Source of the DNA: Polynucleobacter rarus
Lineage (GTDB): Bacteria; Pseudomonadota; Gammaproteobacteria; Burkholderiales; Burkholderiaceae
DNA length: 64,000 nucleotides
Reading direction: 5' to 3'
Assembly: GCF_003072505.1 (NCBI RefSeq)
Contig: NZ_NTGB01000001.1
Coordinates: forward strand, 942,820-1,006,819
Shown: positions 36,209-45,039 of the stretch, piece by piece
Numbering within the stretch: the stretch's first letter is position 1
Layout: every line of letters starts with the position of its first letter
Made by a program: the position numbers and the translations under genes
The notes under the pieces: generated by a model
What the model saw: only the letters and a program-made list of their open reading frames with translations
Told to the model about the DNA's origin: nothing
Database searches by the model: none

Positions 36209-37090
36209 CTATTTAGATTTTTGCGAGATTAAAATTTGTAAGTCGTTTTCCCAAGCTTTAATTTTTTCCTGTGATTTCTTGCGTTGGCTTTGATCTAGTA
36301 ACTCTGTAGTTTTAGATAGAATAATGCCACTGTGCAAGTCTCTCTTTTTCTCAAATTCTTTTTGCTCTGGGGTGCTGCCTAGTTCAATTTCAGTAAAAAG
36401 TTGATTTAAGAGTGTTTTTACTTGAGGAAGTGGTGGTTGCTCTGAGCTTATTTTCTTAAGAGTGTTCATCATTAGTTGTTGCTTAAAAATGCGCGTCTGA
36501 TAAATGATTTGCATATCAAGTAAATACTCTTTCGCAATATCTCTTAATTGTGATTTTTGTGATTTACTGAGATTACCAGTAAAAGCCTCCGTTCTCTCAA
36601 TGATTTTTTCTAAACGATTATTCAATCTGTCGTCTGGACTGCCTTTGAGATAATCATTTTGAAATTTAATATTGGACTTGTTAAAAGTATTCTGTAGATG
36701 TTGCAATTGATTTGCTTGTAAAGTTAAAGCAAGTTTTGCCAAATCTTCTTGAGCAAGGTAAATGGATTCCTTCGATAGAGTTTTTAGTTCATGAACGATT
36801 AAAGTTCCTTCTTCTTCACTCAAAGGGCCATCTATTTTTGCTTTTAATTGACGTAACTTTTGAAGCGCTTTAGGCAACTCCTCTTGACGGTGTTTTTTTA
36901 ATAATGTTGGAATTGCTTGAGCATAAAATTTTTCTTGATCATCTGTAAAGTCGATGTAATCATCTAACCACCACTTTAAGAGAAAATCAGCTTGGTTGTA
37001 TGCTATTTGAATTGAACTACAGGAACTGACTAGGAAACTGAGGACTAGAGTTAATAAAATTCGGCAAGAGCGGGCTTTTGTTATAGGCAT
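36209..37090 (-). CDS. DUF6279 family lipoprotein
   Basis: 293 residues: lipobox Val-Ser-Ser-Cys (Cys24) and the family start motif IAYNQADFLLKWWLDDYIDF, followed by long, charged helices. Members occur widely in beta- and gammaproteobacteria and have no assigned function. It is convergent with the PcaC-like gene and divergent from the amidohydrolase. Confidence 0.85.
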   Translation of the reverse strand: MPITKARSCRILLTLVLSFLVSSCSSIQIAYNQADFLLKWWLDDYIDFTDDQEKFYAQAIPTLLKKHRQEELPKALQKLRQLKAKIDGPLSEEEGTLIVHELKTLSKESIYLAQEDLAKLALTLQANQLQHLQNTFNKSNIKFQNDYLKGSPDDRLNNRLEKIIERTEAFTGNLSKSQKSQLRDIAKEYLLDMQIIYQTRIFKQQLMMNTLKKISSEQPPLPQVKTLLNQLFTEIELGSTPEQKEFEKKRDLHSGIILSKTTELLDQSQRKKSQEKIKAWENDLQILISQKSK

Positions 37091-37298
37091 TTATGAGGTG
37101 GTTTTTTGAATGAAAGTGCTCTGCATGTCTTCACTTCTCGGATATCTTACTATAGTTATACGGAAGTTTAAACTTCTCAAAATTATTACTCTGAGGTGGT
37201 TTACATTTATTATTGAAAGTACAAAAATTTTTAATTTAAATGATTTAGTTCCTGTTTAAGTTATAAGTTATCAATTAATTTCCTAAAGGGAGTTGGAG

Positions 37299-38393
37299 AT
37301 GTCTACAAGACGTAATTTTTTAAAACAAGGTAGCGCATTATTTGGTGGTTTAAGCTTTTGTTCCTGCCATTTATTAAACATTGCTAACGCACAAAATTTG
37401 CCGATTAAAAGACCTCCTGTAATCATTGCCGGTAAAAAGATTAAAGCGATTGATGTTCACGCGCATTGTTATTTTCAGGAAGCGATTGATTTAATGGGGT
37501 CAGAGGGTAAGTCTGTTTTAGCCCCAACGCGGGGTCAAACGAAGAATTTTATCAACGTTACTGAACGTGTGAATGCAATGCAAGCTCAGGGTATCGATAT
37601 GCAAGTATTGAGTATCAATCCCTTTTGGTATAAAAAAGATCGTGAAACTGCAGAGGCGATTTGCAAAATCAATAACGTTAATTTATCAAAGCTCTGCGCA
37701 GAAAATCCTGAACACTTTGCTGGTTTTGCTTCTCTTGCAATGCAATTCCCTGATCTTGCAGTTCAGCAGTTAGAGGAAGCTGTAAAAAAATATCGTTTAG
37801 TCGGAGCGGCAATCGGTGGGAGTGTAAGTGGTGATGATTTTTCAAATCCGCGTTATCACCCTTTGTTTGCAAAGGCACAAGAATTAAATGTGGCTTTATT
37901 TATTCACCCTCAGAGCACGCCTCAACTAGCCTCAAGGTTCAAGGGTAATGGCTGGCTTTCAAACTTAATTGGTAATCCCTTAGACACCACGATTGCATTA
38001 CAGCATTTAATTTTTGACGGGACTTTAGATAAGTTTCCGAATATTAAAATCATTGCGGCACATGGTGGAGGGTACTTACCATCTTACGCTCCCCGGTCAG
38101 ATCATAGTTGTTTGGTGTCACCAACGAAGTGCGATCCGAACATCGTTTTAAAGAAAAAACCCACAGAATATTTAAATCAATTGTATTTTGACTCATTGGT
38201 TTTTACATCAGAGGCCTTAAGACATTTAAAAGCGCAGGTTGGAGCTAGTCAAATTATGATTGGTTCGGATCACCCAATTCCTTGGTCTGAAGAGCCTGTG
38301 AATCATATTATGGAAACCCCAGATCTGACAGATGATGAGCGAATCGGAATACTCAGTGGTAATGCTGTTCGAGTTTTAGGTTTGAAAATTTAA
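37299..38393 (+). CDS. Tat-exported amidohydrolase (ACMSD/amidohydrolase-2 family)
   Basis: 364 residues from ATG 37299, placed by AAAGGGAG 6 nt upstream; TTG 37293 is less likely. The N-terminus has a twin-arginine signal (STRRNFLK, then a hydrophobic stretch to about residue 33). The TIM-barrel metal motifs are AIDVHAH (HxH), FIHPQST (His), IAAHGGG (His) and GSDHPI (Asp). Relatives decarboxylate or hydrolyse aromatic acids. A Tat signal places a folded metalloenzyme in the periplasm. Confidence 0.87.
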   Translation: MSTRRNFLKQGSALFGGLSFCSCHLLNIANAQNLPIKRPPVIIAGKKIKAIDVHAHCYFQEAIDLMGSEGKSVLAPTRGQTKNFINVTERVNAMQAQGIDMQVLSINPFWYKKDRETAEAICKINNVNLSKLCAENPEHFAGFASLAMQFPDLAVQQLEEAVKKYRLVGAAIGGSVSGDDFSNPRYHPLFAKAQELNVALFIHPQSTPQLASRFKGNGWLSNLIGNPLDTTIALQHLIFDGTLDKFPNIKIIAAHGGGYLPSYAPRSDHSCLVSPTKCDPNIVLKKKPTEYLNQLYFDSLVFTSEALRHLKAQVGASQIMIGSDHPIPWSEEPVNHIMETPDLTDDERIGILSGNAVRVLGLKI

Positions 38394-38469
38394 GCGTATT
38401 TTTCAGTTAGAAGAACTACTTCACTCTAGGTTTCTAAGTATTATTTCGGTAGAAGCCTTTTGGGGAATG

Positions 38470-39396
38470 TTATTCGATTTGATCTACTTTGATTTGGGCA
38501 AGTTCAGTGGCTTCCAAGCGAATGGATTTAATTTCTGGATTCGGTGTCTTTACCTTCCAGCCCTGAAAATAAATGTCAAATTTACTTAAGTTAGTGCTGA
38601 TTACTGTAAATGGTGCCTGGCCATAAATTGAGCGAGATTGTCCAGCCTCTAGATCAAGAGGAAATGATTGATTTTGACTATCCATTACACAAACAGTTTG
38701 GCGTTCGCGACTTAAAATGTAAACCATTTCACCCGATTTGCTGGGATTTGCCGTGCGATAAATTTCAGATCCTGGACCTTGATAAGAGCAGGGGATGGAT
38801 TCGTTGTTTACCAACACCTTCTTGAGCTCAGGTTCTTCATTAGTTACAGGGCTAGGTAATTCTGTAACGGTTTTTTCAATAGGGGGAGTTTCAACAACTT
38901 GATCATTTTGCTCTTGGGTAGGTACAGGTTTTTGAACTAATTGCATTAGGTCATTTGTCTTTAAATCATTCGAGAAGATAATTACTCCAGCCACGATTGC
39001 AATAGAACTGAAAACTAAAGTAGGTTTAATCAGTGGATTTTTTTTAGCAGTCGATGGCTTAACATTAGCTTTAGTAAACAGATCATTACTGATGGGCAGT
39101 GTTAAAGTAATTGGGTCCACAGCAGTGGAGGCTGTCGAATTACTATTTTCTTGAAACTCTTGATTAATTAAGTAGTCAGTTTCATTTAAACCCAATGCAG
39201 CTCCCACCTTTTTAGCGACTTGGATTTTATGAGATGCTGTAAAAAAAATAACTGACTTATTATTTTCTAGTTGAGAAATGTGCTCCTTGGATAGGCATAC
39301 TTTCAAAGCAAGCTCGTGCGGAGTTAAGCCTTGAGCTTCTCTTGCTAGCTTTAATTTAGATCCATCAACTTCAATAATTGCAGTGTTTTTATTCAT
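38470..39396 (-). CDS. RodZ-like protein: helix-turn-helix, one TM, periplasmic domain
   Basis: 308 residues: an Xre-type HTH (about 10-70, KLKLAREAQGLTPHELALKVCLSKEHISQLEN), one TM segment (about 128-146), a Pro/Thr/Glu-rich linker and a C-terminal beta domain (about 200-308). This is the architecture of the cell-shape protein RodZ, but there is no adjacent ispG or other rodZ neighbour, and the C-terminal domain is divergent. It could be a RodZ paralogue or an unrelated envelope sensor. Confidence 0.72.
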   Translation of the reverse strand: MNKNTAIIEVDGSKLKLAREAQGLTPHELALKVCLSKEHISQLENNKSVIFFTASHKIQVAKKVGAALGLNETDYLINQEFQENSNSTASTAVDPITLTLPISNDLFTKANVKPSTAKKNPLIKPTLVFSSIAIVAGVIIFSNDLKTNDLMQLVQKPVPTQEQNDQVVETPPIEKTVTELPSPVTNEEPELKKVLVNNESIPCSYQGPGSEIYRTANPSKSGEMVYILSRERQTVCVMDSQNQSFPLDLEAGQSRSIYGQAPFTVISTNLSKFDIYFQGWKVKTPNPEIKSIRLEATELAQIKVDQIE

Positions 39397-39599
39397 GGGT
39401 TAATTCTAGAGAATTTTTATGACATAAAAGCGACGACTTTTAGAAGTTTTATTAGTAAGTGGTCTTAAATTTTTAAACTAAACTTTAATATATAAATTTG
39501 AGCATTTTCTAAGAAAAAATGTCTCAAGAATTTATAAACATTCTAGCCTAATATCATGGTTATTAAAAGATTGTTAATAAATTATTTATCTAATCGTGC

Positions 39600-40013
39600 G
39601 GAAAACATCTTCGTTCAGGGCGAGGATGCATAGCACGGACAGCCTGTCTGTCCCAGACGTTTCTATCTTGTGAATATACGTTTTATTGTATAGAATGACA
39701 GTATGCTGCGACCTCAAGCGTATCAATTTGAGCTAATGCCTTATTTTCAACAACAGCTGTATCTGCCTGAGTTGTGGTCAAGTATCGAAAGACAAGCGCA
39801 AGACGTAAGCCAAGTTCGAGTGCGTAGAGTGTGGATATATTAAGCACGCCGACCTGGTGGGTGCGATCAATATTTTAGGGCGAGGACATCGCTTGTTAGC
39901 CTGTGGAGAATTTGTGCTGTCAGGCCACTCCGTGAAGCAGGAACTCGCCGAAGCGACGCAAGCTCTAGCAGTGTGAGCGAAGTCGGAATTTCCATCATTT
40001 AGGGGAAGATGTC
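39600..40013 (+). mobile_element. Decayed IS200/IS605-family (TnpB-type) element relic
   Basis: An island of more balanced base composition within AT-rich surroundings (39397-39599 is AT-rich with no gene seen). It begins with palindromic GGACAG-CCTG-TCTGTCC (39637-39653), contains an internally deleted tnpB, and ends with GGAATTTCC...GGGGAAGATGTCAA (about 39984-40015), which resembles the right-end fold of TnpB elements. No tnpA is present. Exact ends are uncertain. Confidence 0.6.
39703..39976 (+). pseudogene. tnpB pseudogene (N- and C-terminal remnants joined by deletion)
   Basis: The first frame (39703-39843) starts MLRPQAYQFELMP, like the N-terminus of TnpB. The second frame (39812-39976) reads ECVECGYIKHADLVGAINIL, that is, the last zinc-finger Cys pair plus the third RuvC motif with its Asp, then ACGEFVL...KQELAEATQAL, a typical TnpB tail, and stops at TGA 39974. 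The whole central region, including the first two RuvC acidic residues, is missing and the two parts are out of frame, so no active nuclease can be made. Confidence 0.78.
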
Positions 40014-40063
40014 AAAATCTAATTAATTTCCACAATAAAATCTTTAATCTTTTTAATAATTTC

Positions 40064-40684
40064 ATGTGCGTTCAATATCTTCCAACTTCCAATGCAACTT
40101 GGGTTAAAAAAAAGTTCAATCTTGATCTTCCCCCTAGTCAAATAGTAGATACTTTTCCGACTCAATCCAGCCCAGTTATTCTTCGAAGCCAAATCTCACA
40201 TAGGACGGCTATTGGATTAGCTAGATTTGGATTATTACCGGTTTGGGCAAAAGATTCTAGTTTTGGCAAGAAAACATACAACGCTAGAGTTGAAACAGTA
40301 AGTGAGAAACCGTCTTATCGTAAAGCCTGGAAAAACCGTCAGTTTGGATTAGTTTTGGCAGATGCATTTTATGAACCGAACTACCAAACCGGAAAATCGG
40401 TTCGTCAAGCAATTCGCACTAAGAATTTCGAACCAATGGCCATTGCTTCTATTTGGGATACCTGGACAGAAATTGATACGGGTGAGTTAATCACGTCTTT
40501 TTCTTTGTTAACCATTAATGCCGATGAACATCCTCTGATGAATCAATTTCACAAACCTGGGGAAGAAAAGCGAACAATTGTGCCACTGCGGATAGAGTTT
40601 TGTGATCAGTGGCTTTCTGCAACGACGGATGAAGCCTTCGAATTATTAAGCACAAGTAAGATGGACGAACTAACTATCGCTTAA
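40064..40684 (+). CDS. SRAP (YedK/HMCES-like) DNA-protein crosslink enzyme
   Basis: 206 residues. The catalytic Cys2 follows the initiator Met (MCVQYLP), as needed for crosslinking to abasic sites. Other active-site segments are present: YNARVETV with Asn-Ala-Arg, ADAFYEP with Glu, and ADEHPLMNQFHKPGEEKRT with His. YedK/HMCES shield abasic sites in single-stranded DNA. The usual MCGR start is MCVQ here. No LexA box is seen upstream. It lies about 50 bp past the TnpB relic. Confidence 0.9.
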   Translation: MCVQYLPTSNATWVKKKFNLDLPPSQIVDTFPTQSSPVILRSQISHRTAIGLARFGLLPVWAKDSSFGKKTYNARVETVSEKPSYRKAWKNRQFGLVLADAFYEPNYQTGKSVRQAIRTKNFEPMAIASIWDTWTEIDTGELITSFSLLTINADEHPLMNQFHKPGEEKRTIVPLRIEFCDQWLSATTDEAFELLSTSKMDELTIA

Positions 40685-40920
40685 ATAAAAGTAACTCAAT
40701 ACCAGATCACAAATAATTGCCTAAAGTACTTCGCTTTTTGCTGAGGCGGCGTTATCAATGTTGCCAAAAAGAATTTTGTAAAAAAATCAAAATCACTTAT
40801 AGTTATTTTAGATTCAAAAAAGTGCTCTAATGTGATTTGATATTATTGAAAAAAAGATGCATCTATATAATATTTTTGGTACTTTATCCGAAGCTTAGTC
40901 TTTCACTAGTTTGGTTATTT

Positions 40921-40935
40921 GACCCATGATGGGTC
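40921..40935. repeat. 15-bp perfect palindrome upstream of the DUF3429 gene
   Basis: GACCCAT-G-ATGGGTC. It lies 22 bp before the proposed ATG at 40958, in a position where an operator or leader hairpin would act. The stretch from 40685 to 40920 shows nothing else recognisable. Confidence 0.5.
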
Positions 40936-40957
40936 CCTTGTAAATAATTTAAGTTTT

Positions 40958-41386
40958 ATGGAAACAGAAAAAATCATCCCACCATTCGGTTTTAGTCTTG
41001 GTATTGCAGGATTAATTCCATTTATCTTCTTAGCGGTAGCAGATTTTTTAATGCCGGATTCTTATAAACCAATGATCCTTTTTAGTTTACTGGCATATGG
41101 AGCTAGTATTTCTAGTTTTCTTGGCGCTATTCATTGGGGACTGACGATGCGTGATGGTACTCCCAACACCATGTATTTGTTATGGGGAGTGTGTCCAAGT
41201 TTGATTGCGTGGTGTAGTCTGATGTTGAAACCAGCATTAGGCTTGCTGTTAACTTCAGCGTTACTATGGCTTTGCTTTTTTATTGATACCAAGATTTATC
41301 CCAAATACTCGCTTAAACATTGGTTACCAATGCGCCTAGGTTTAACAATCATAGCTAGTTTTTCTTGTTTAGTTACTGCATTTTGA
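40958..41386 (+). CDS. DUF3429 family membrane protein
   Basis: 142 residues from ATG 40958 (a TTG at 40919 would run through the palindrome). Four to five TM helices with the family pattern LGIAGLIPF and YGASISSFLGAIHWGL, then PMRLGLT near the end. Function is unknown. It lies 85 nt ahead of the terminal-oxidase operon on the same strand. Confidence 0.82.
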   Translation: METEKIIPPFGFSLGIAGLIPFIFLAVADFLMPDSYKPMILFSLLAYGASISSFLGAIHWGLTMRDGTPNTMYLLWGVCPSLIAWCSLMLKPALGLLLTSALLWLCFFIDTKIYPKYSLKHWLPMRLGLTIIASFSCLVTAF

Positions 41387-41471
41387 ACTTATATTTCAAA
41401 GCTCAAAATACTGATGTAATTATGTTAATGTTATGTAAAGAAAATTAAAACACCAAATTAAGGTTAAGACT

Positions 41472-43130
41472 ATGGACTTCAACGTTGCAATTCTTTTTGG
41501 AACTTACTTAGTATCCATCATTGCGTTATTTCTATTTATTTACAGTATGTCCAATGGCATGTTTGGTGATGGGAAGCCTGCCTCTGAGATGATTTTCGAT
41601 AAAGATGAAATGGGTCATACCGAAGATCCAGCAGCGACCCCTTCACAAAGAAAGCAGTTGCAGATTGATGCAGGTAAAAAGCTTACACTTCACCAAGATT
41701 TAGAGTCTGATGAGTTAGATGCCCGAGCTGTAGCCGATCAATCAACCCATTTGGTAGTCGGAATTTGTTTAACTCTAGCCGTAATCTGGTTAATTTTGGC
41801 CTCTTTTGCTGGTTTGATCTCCTCAATTAAATTACACGAACCAGACTGGTTAAATTCTATTCCATGGTTAACTTTTGGTCGGATTCGCCCGATTCATTTG
41901 AATATTGTTGCTTACGGTTGGTGTCCACTTGCTGGCATTGGGGTTTCATTATGGATGTTACCTCGCTTACTGAAATCACCTTTAATTGGCGCTCGCTGGG
42001 CAATCTTGGGCGGGGGGCTGTGGTCACTGGGTGTTTTTCTGGGAGTAATAGCAATTGCTAATGGATATTCTGACGGTATGGAATGGGCTGAGTTTCCTTG
42101 GCAAATTGATATCTTATTAGTTGTTGGTGGAGCATTAATTGGTATCCCACTTTGGCTTACTTTACTCAATCGAAAAGTTAAGCATCTTTATGTTTCAGTT
42201 TGGTATATTGCCGCCGCTTTACTTTGGTTTCCAGTTTTGTTTACGGTTGTGAATTTTCCGAACTTACACGTCGGAATTGAACAAGCAACGGTTAATTGGT
42301 GGTTTGGTCACAATGTTTTGGGACTTTTTTATACTCCGATTGGCTTAGCTAGTATTTATTACTTTGTACCTAAAGTTTTAGGACGCCCAATTCATAACTA
42401 CAACATCTCTTTATTAGGTTTTTGGGCTTTAGCGTTCTTTTACAGTCAAGTTGGCGGTCATCATCTGATTGGTGGTCCAGTCCCTTCTTGGTTTATTACT
42501 TTGTCGATTACGCAGTCCATCATGATGATTATTCCAGTTGTTGCTTTAGTGATTAATCAATACTGGACCATCAAAGGGAACTGGAGAGCACTTTTGAATT
42601 CTCCAACCCTGCGCTTTGTTGTTTTTGGTTTATCTATGTATGTCCTGTCTTCTATCCAAGGATCTTTTGAGGCCTTGCGCTCAATTAATACCATTACCCA
42701 CTTTACGCATTTCACGGTTGCACATGCTCATTTAGGATTGTATGGGTTTTTTAGTATGGTCATGTTTGGGGCGATTTACTATATTATGCCCCGCCTCATG
42801 AGCTGGGAATGGCCATACCCCTCTTTGATCGCCTTACATTTTTGGCTGGTATTAATTGGTTTTGCAATTTATATTATTTGGCTCTCTATTGGCGGATGGC
42901 TTCAAGGTTTAGCGATGTTGGATGCTGCAAGACCTTTTATGGATTCTGTGCGGCTAACAATTCCTTATCTTCAAGCGAGGACTATAGGAGGTGCACTCAT
43001 GACTTTGGGTCATATTGTATTTGCTGTGCATTTTTTCATTATGGCGTGGCGAAAGGGGCCTAGACGTTTAGGAGCAGCGGTAATTGGCCCTGAGCTGGTT
43101 GCTAAATATTTCAAAAAAGGAGTCATCTGA
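41472..43130 (+). CDS. ccoN: cbb3-type cytochrome oxidase subunit I with CcoS-like N-terminal extension
   Basis: 552 residues. Core ligands are visible: His142 (low-spin heme), His280 in WWFGHN plus His330-His331 (CuB), the Tyr296-Tyr297 pair expected to hold the His-Tyr crosslink, and His418/His420 (heme irons). This retains the C-family oxidase site. Residues 1-50 form an extra TM segment followed by SNGMFGDGKPASEMIFDKDE, which resembles the CcoS assembly protein (SGQFDD...ILxDD). A charged linker of about 40 residues joins it to the core. It overlaps ccoO by one base. Confidence 0.88.
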   Translation: MDFNVAILFGTYLVSIIALFLFIYSMSNGMFGDGKPASEMIFDKDEMGHTEDPAATPSQRKQLQIDAGKKLTLHQDLESDELDARAVADQSTHLVVGICLTLAVIWLILASFAGLISSIKLHEPDWLNSIPWLTFGRIRPIHLNIVAYGWCPLAGIGVSLWMLPRLLKSPLIGARWAILGGGLWSLGVFLGVIAIANGYSDGMEWAEFPWQIDILLVVGGALIGIPLWLTLLNRKVKHLYVSVWYIAAALLWFPVLFTVVNFPNLHVGIEQATVNWWFGHNVLGLFYTPIGLASIYYFVPKVLGRPIHNYNISLLGFWALAFFYSQVGGHHLIGGPVPSWFITLSITQSIMMIIPVVALVINQYWTIKGNWRALLNSPTLRFVVFGLSMYVLSSIQGSFEALRSINTITHFTHFTVAHAHLGLYGFFSMVMFGAIYYIMPRLMSWEWPYPSLIALHFWLVLIGFAIYIIWLSIGGWLQGLAMLDAARPFMDSVRLTIPYLQARTIGGALMTLGHIVFAVHFFIMAWRKGPRRLGAAVIGPELVAKYFKKGVI

Positions 43131-43771
43131 TGAGTCGAAAATTTGAAATGGATGAAAAAAGCCTAGTTATAGGTGCAATGGTTTGTTTGAGCTTGGCAAC
43201 TGGCGTTATGGTATTAATACCTTATTTCCTTACCAAACAGATTCAACCTGCAAAGGGTTTAAAACCCTATACAGTACTTGAGGCTGAAGGGCGGAATGTT
43301 TACATCTCAGAGGGGTGTGTTTATTGTCACTCTCAACAACCTAGAGATGCAAAACAAGCGCCTGATACGAAACGAGGTTGGGGCCGTGTTTCCGTTGCGG
43401 GTGATTATTACTATGACTCTCCACATCTCTTAGGAACCATGAGAACGGGCCCTGACTTGTTCAATATTGCAGCTAGACAACCCAGTAAGGATTGGCACCT
43501 CGGACATTTGTATCAACCACGTGCCTACACTCCAGGTTCAATTATGCCTTCCTATCCCTATCTGTTTGACGTTAAAAAAACCGAAGATGTCACTAAAAAT
43601 GATGAAGTTGTAAATTTACCTCCAGAGTATGCCAAAGCTGGACAAACTGTAGTAACCACCCCTAAGGCGCATGCTTTAGTTGCTTATTTATTGTCTTTAG
43701 ATCACACCTATAGTCCTTTACCTGCTATTCCGGTACAAGGTGATGAGCAATCTCTTTCAGGAGGTAGATGA
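43130..43771 (+). CDS. ccoO: cbb3-type oxidase subunit II (membrane cytochrome c)
   Basis: 213 residues with one N-terminal TM anchor (about 12-34) and a single heme c site Cys63-Val-Tyr-Cys66-His67. The CcoO motif continues CHSQQPRD, and RTGPDLFNIAARQ and PGSIMPSYPYLF are characteristic; the Met in IMPSYP is the likely axial ligand. It is fused tightly into the operon by one- and four-base overlaps. Confidence 0.93.
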   Translation: MSRKFEMDEKSLVIGAMVCLSLATGVMVLIPYFLTKQIQPAKGLKPYTVLEAEGRNVYISEGCVYCHSQQPRDAKQAPDTKRGWGRVSVAGDYYYDSPHLLGTMRTGPDLFNIAARQPSKDWHLGHLYQPRAYTPGSIMPSYPYLFDVKKTEDVTKNDEVVNLPPEYAKAGQTVVTTPKAHALVAYLLSLDHTYSPLPAIPVQGDEQSLSGGR

Positions 43772-44370
43772 TGTCAGATCAAAAAAAACCTTTATCTGAA
43801 CAAGGTTTAAGAGAAAAGAGTGATCCGAAAGAAAATGTTCGCGCTGTTCCTTATTTTCTAATCATGTTAATTGGCGCAATTGCTATGTGGTCGCTCAATA
43901 ATATATTTAGCACTCCATCAGGAGAGCTAACTGAATACGGTGACCAGCGTACAGTTGCTGATTTAAGACCTGCGGTGATTACTGGTGGTGCTTCGAAGGT
44001 AGATGGTAAGTTGATTTATGCGGGTAAATGTACTGGCTGTCACCAGGCCAGTGGCGCTGGTGTAGTGGGTGTGTTTCCTCCCTTAGCAGGTTCAGAATGG
44101 GTGACTGGTGATGAAAAGATTCTTACCCATATTCTATTACATGGTATTAATGGCGAAATTGAGGTCAACGGCAAAGTTTATAAGGGGGTCATGCCAGCTT
44201 GGAGCATGCTTTCTGATGATGAAATTGCTGGAGTGATTACCTATATTCGTTCTGACTGGGGTAATGCATCTTCTCCAGTTACTTCGGCAACGGTTAAAGC
44301 CCAGAGGGAAGCAACTAAGGATCAGTCAGGTCCTTATGAGGGTGGTCGGGCACTTAAAGAAGGTTCGTAA
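43768..44370 (+). CDS. Monoheme c-type cytochrome, CcoP-position subunit
   Basis: 200 residues: one TM anchor (about 28-45) and one heme site Cys88-Thr-Gly-Cys91-His92, with a probable axial Met in GVMPAWSML. Classic CcoP has two hemes; this protein has one and is shorter, which marks a divergent cbb3 branch. It overlaps ccoO by 4 nt and follows a GGAGG site. Confidence 0.87.
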   Translation: MMSDQKKPLSEQGLREKSDPKENVRAVPYFLIMLIGAIAMWSLNNIFSTPSGELTEYGDQRTVADLRPAVITGGASKVDGKLIYAGKCTGCHQASGAGVVGVFPPLAGSEWVTGDEKILTHILLHGINGEIEVNGKVYKGVMPAWSMLSDDEIAGVITYIRSDWGNASSPVTSATVKAQREATKDQSGPYEGGRALKEGS

Positions 44371-44382
44371 TAGAAATAGTTT

Positions 44383-45039
44383 GTGCAAAACAATTACCCT
44401 TTAAATACCTCAATTCTTCCGACGCTTTTGGTAAGTCTGCTGGTGACACTTTTGGGTGCTGTTTTATTTTTTTACTCCACTTATCAAGGGCAGGCTTTAA
44501 CCACAGAATCTTTAAGACAAGCTGAATTAAGTGATCATCCTAAAAAGATTCCTAATTTCCTATTTATAAACGCAGCAGATCAAGAATTAAGTCTTGACCA
44601 AATTATAAAAAATAATCAACGCGTTTTAATCGTGGATTTTATTTATACACGTTGTCAAACAGTATGTATTGCATTAGGCAACTCCTTTCAAAGCTTACAA
44701 GAAACTCTCTTAAAGAGGGGCTTGCAAGATCAAATTGGTTTACTCAGTATTAGTTTTGACCCAGAAAATGATGATGCGCAAGCATTGAAGCGCTATCAAC
44801 AGCGGTTTCGGATGGATGAACGTGTTTGGCAGGTATTAAGTCTAAAAGACTTTAAGGACCGACAAAATTTACTGAATACTTTCGGGATTATGGTCATACC
44901 AGCCCCCTTAGATGAGTTTGAACATAATGCGGCTTTCCATATCGTTAATAAAAATTACCTCTATCAAATTATTGATATTAACCAAGCTGAAAAAGCCTTA
45001 GAGGCAGCTTTATTGGTCAGAGGAGGGCTCGCCCAATGA
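44383..45039 (+). CDS. SCO1/SenC-family copper chaperone
   Basis: 218 residues, start GTG 44383. An N-terminal TM anchor (about 9-29) precedes a thioredoxin-like domain with the copper motif Cys91-x3-Cys95 in YTRCQTVC and His181 in the EFEHNAAF region. SCO proteins deliver copper to oxidases. It occupies the position where cbb3 operons often have ccoGHIS. Confidence 0.87.
   Translation: MQNNYPLNTSILPTLLVSLLVTLLGAVLFFYSTYQGQALTTESLRQAELSDHPKKIPNFLFINAADQELSLDQIIKNNQRVLIVDFIYTRCQTVCIALGNSFQSLQETLLKRGLQDQIGLLSISFDPENDDAQALKRYQQRFRMDERVWQVLSLKDFKDRQNLLNTFGIMVIPAPLDEFEHNAAFHIVNKNYLYQIIDINQAEKALEAALLVRGGLAQ

Noticed and set aside
40919..40957. TTG start extending the DUF3429 protein by 13 residues
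   Set aside because: The extension is encoded by the palindrome and is not family-like; ATG 40958 is preferred.
42809..43063. Overlapping alternative-frame reading frames inside subunit I and other large genes
   Set aside because: They lie wholly within conserved genes, have no ribosome sites and resemble no family; shadows of the real frames.
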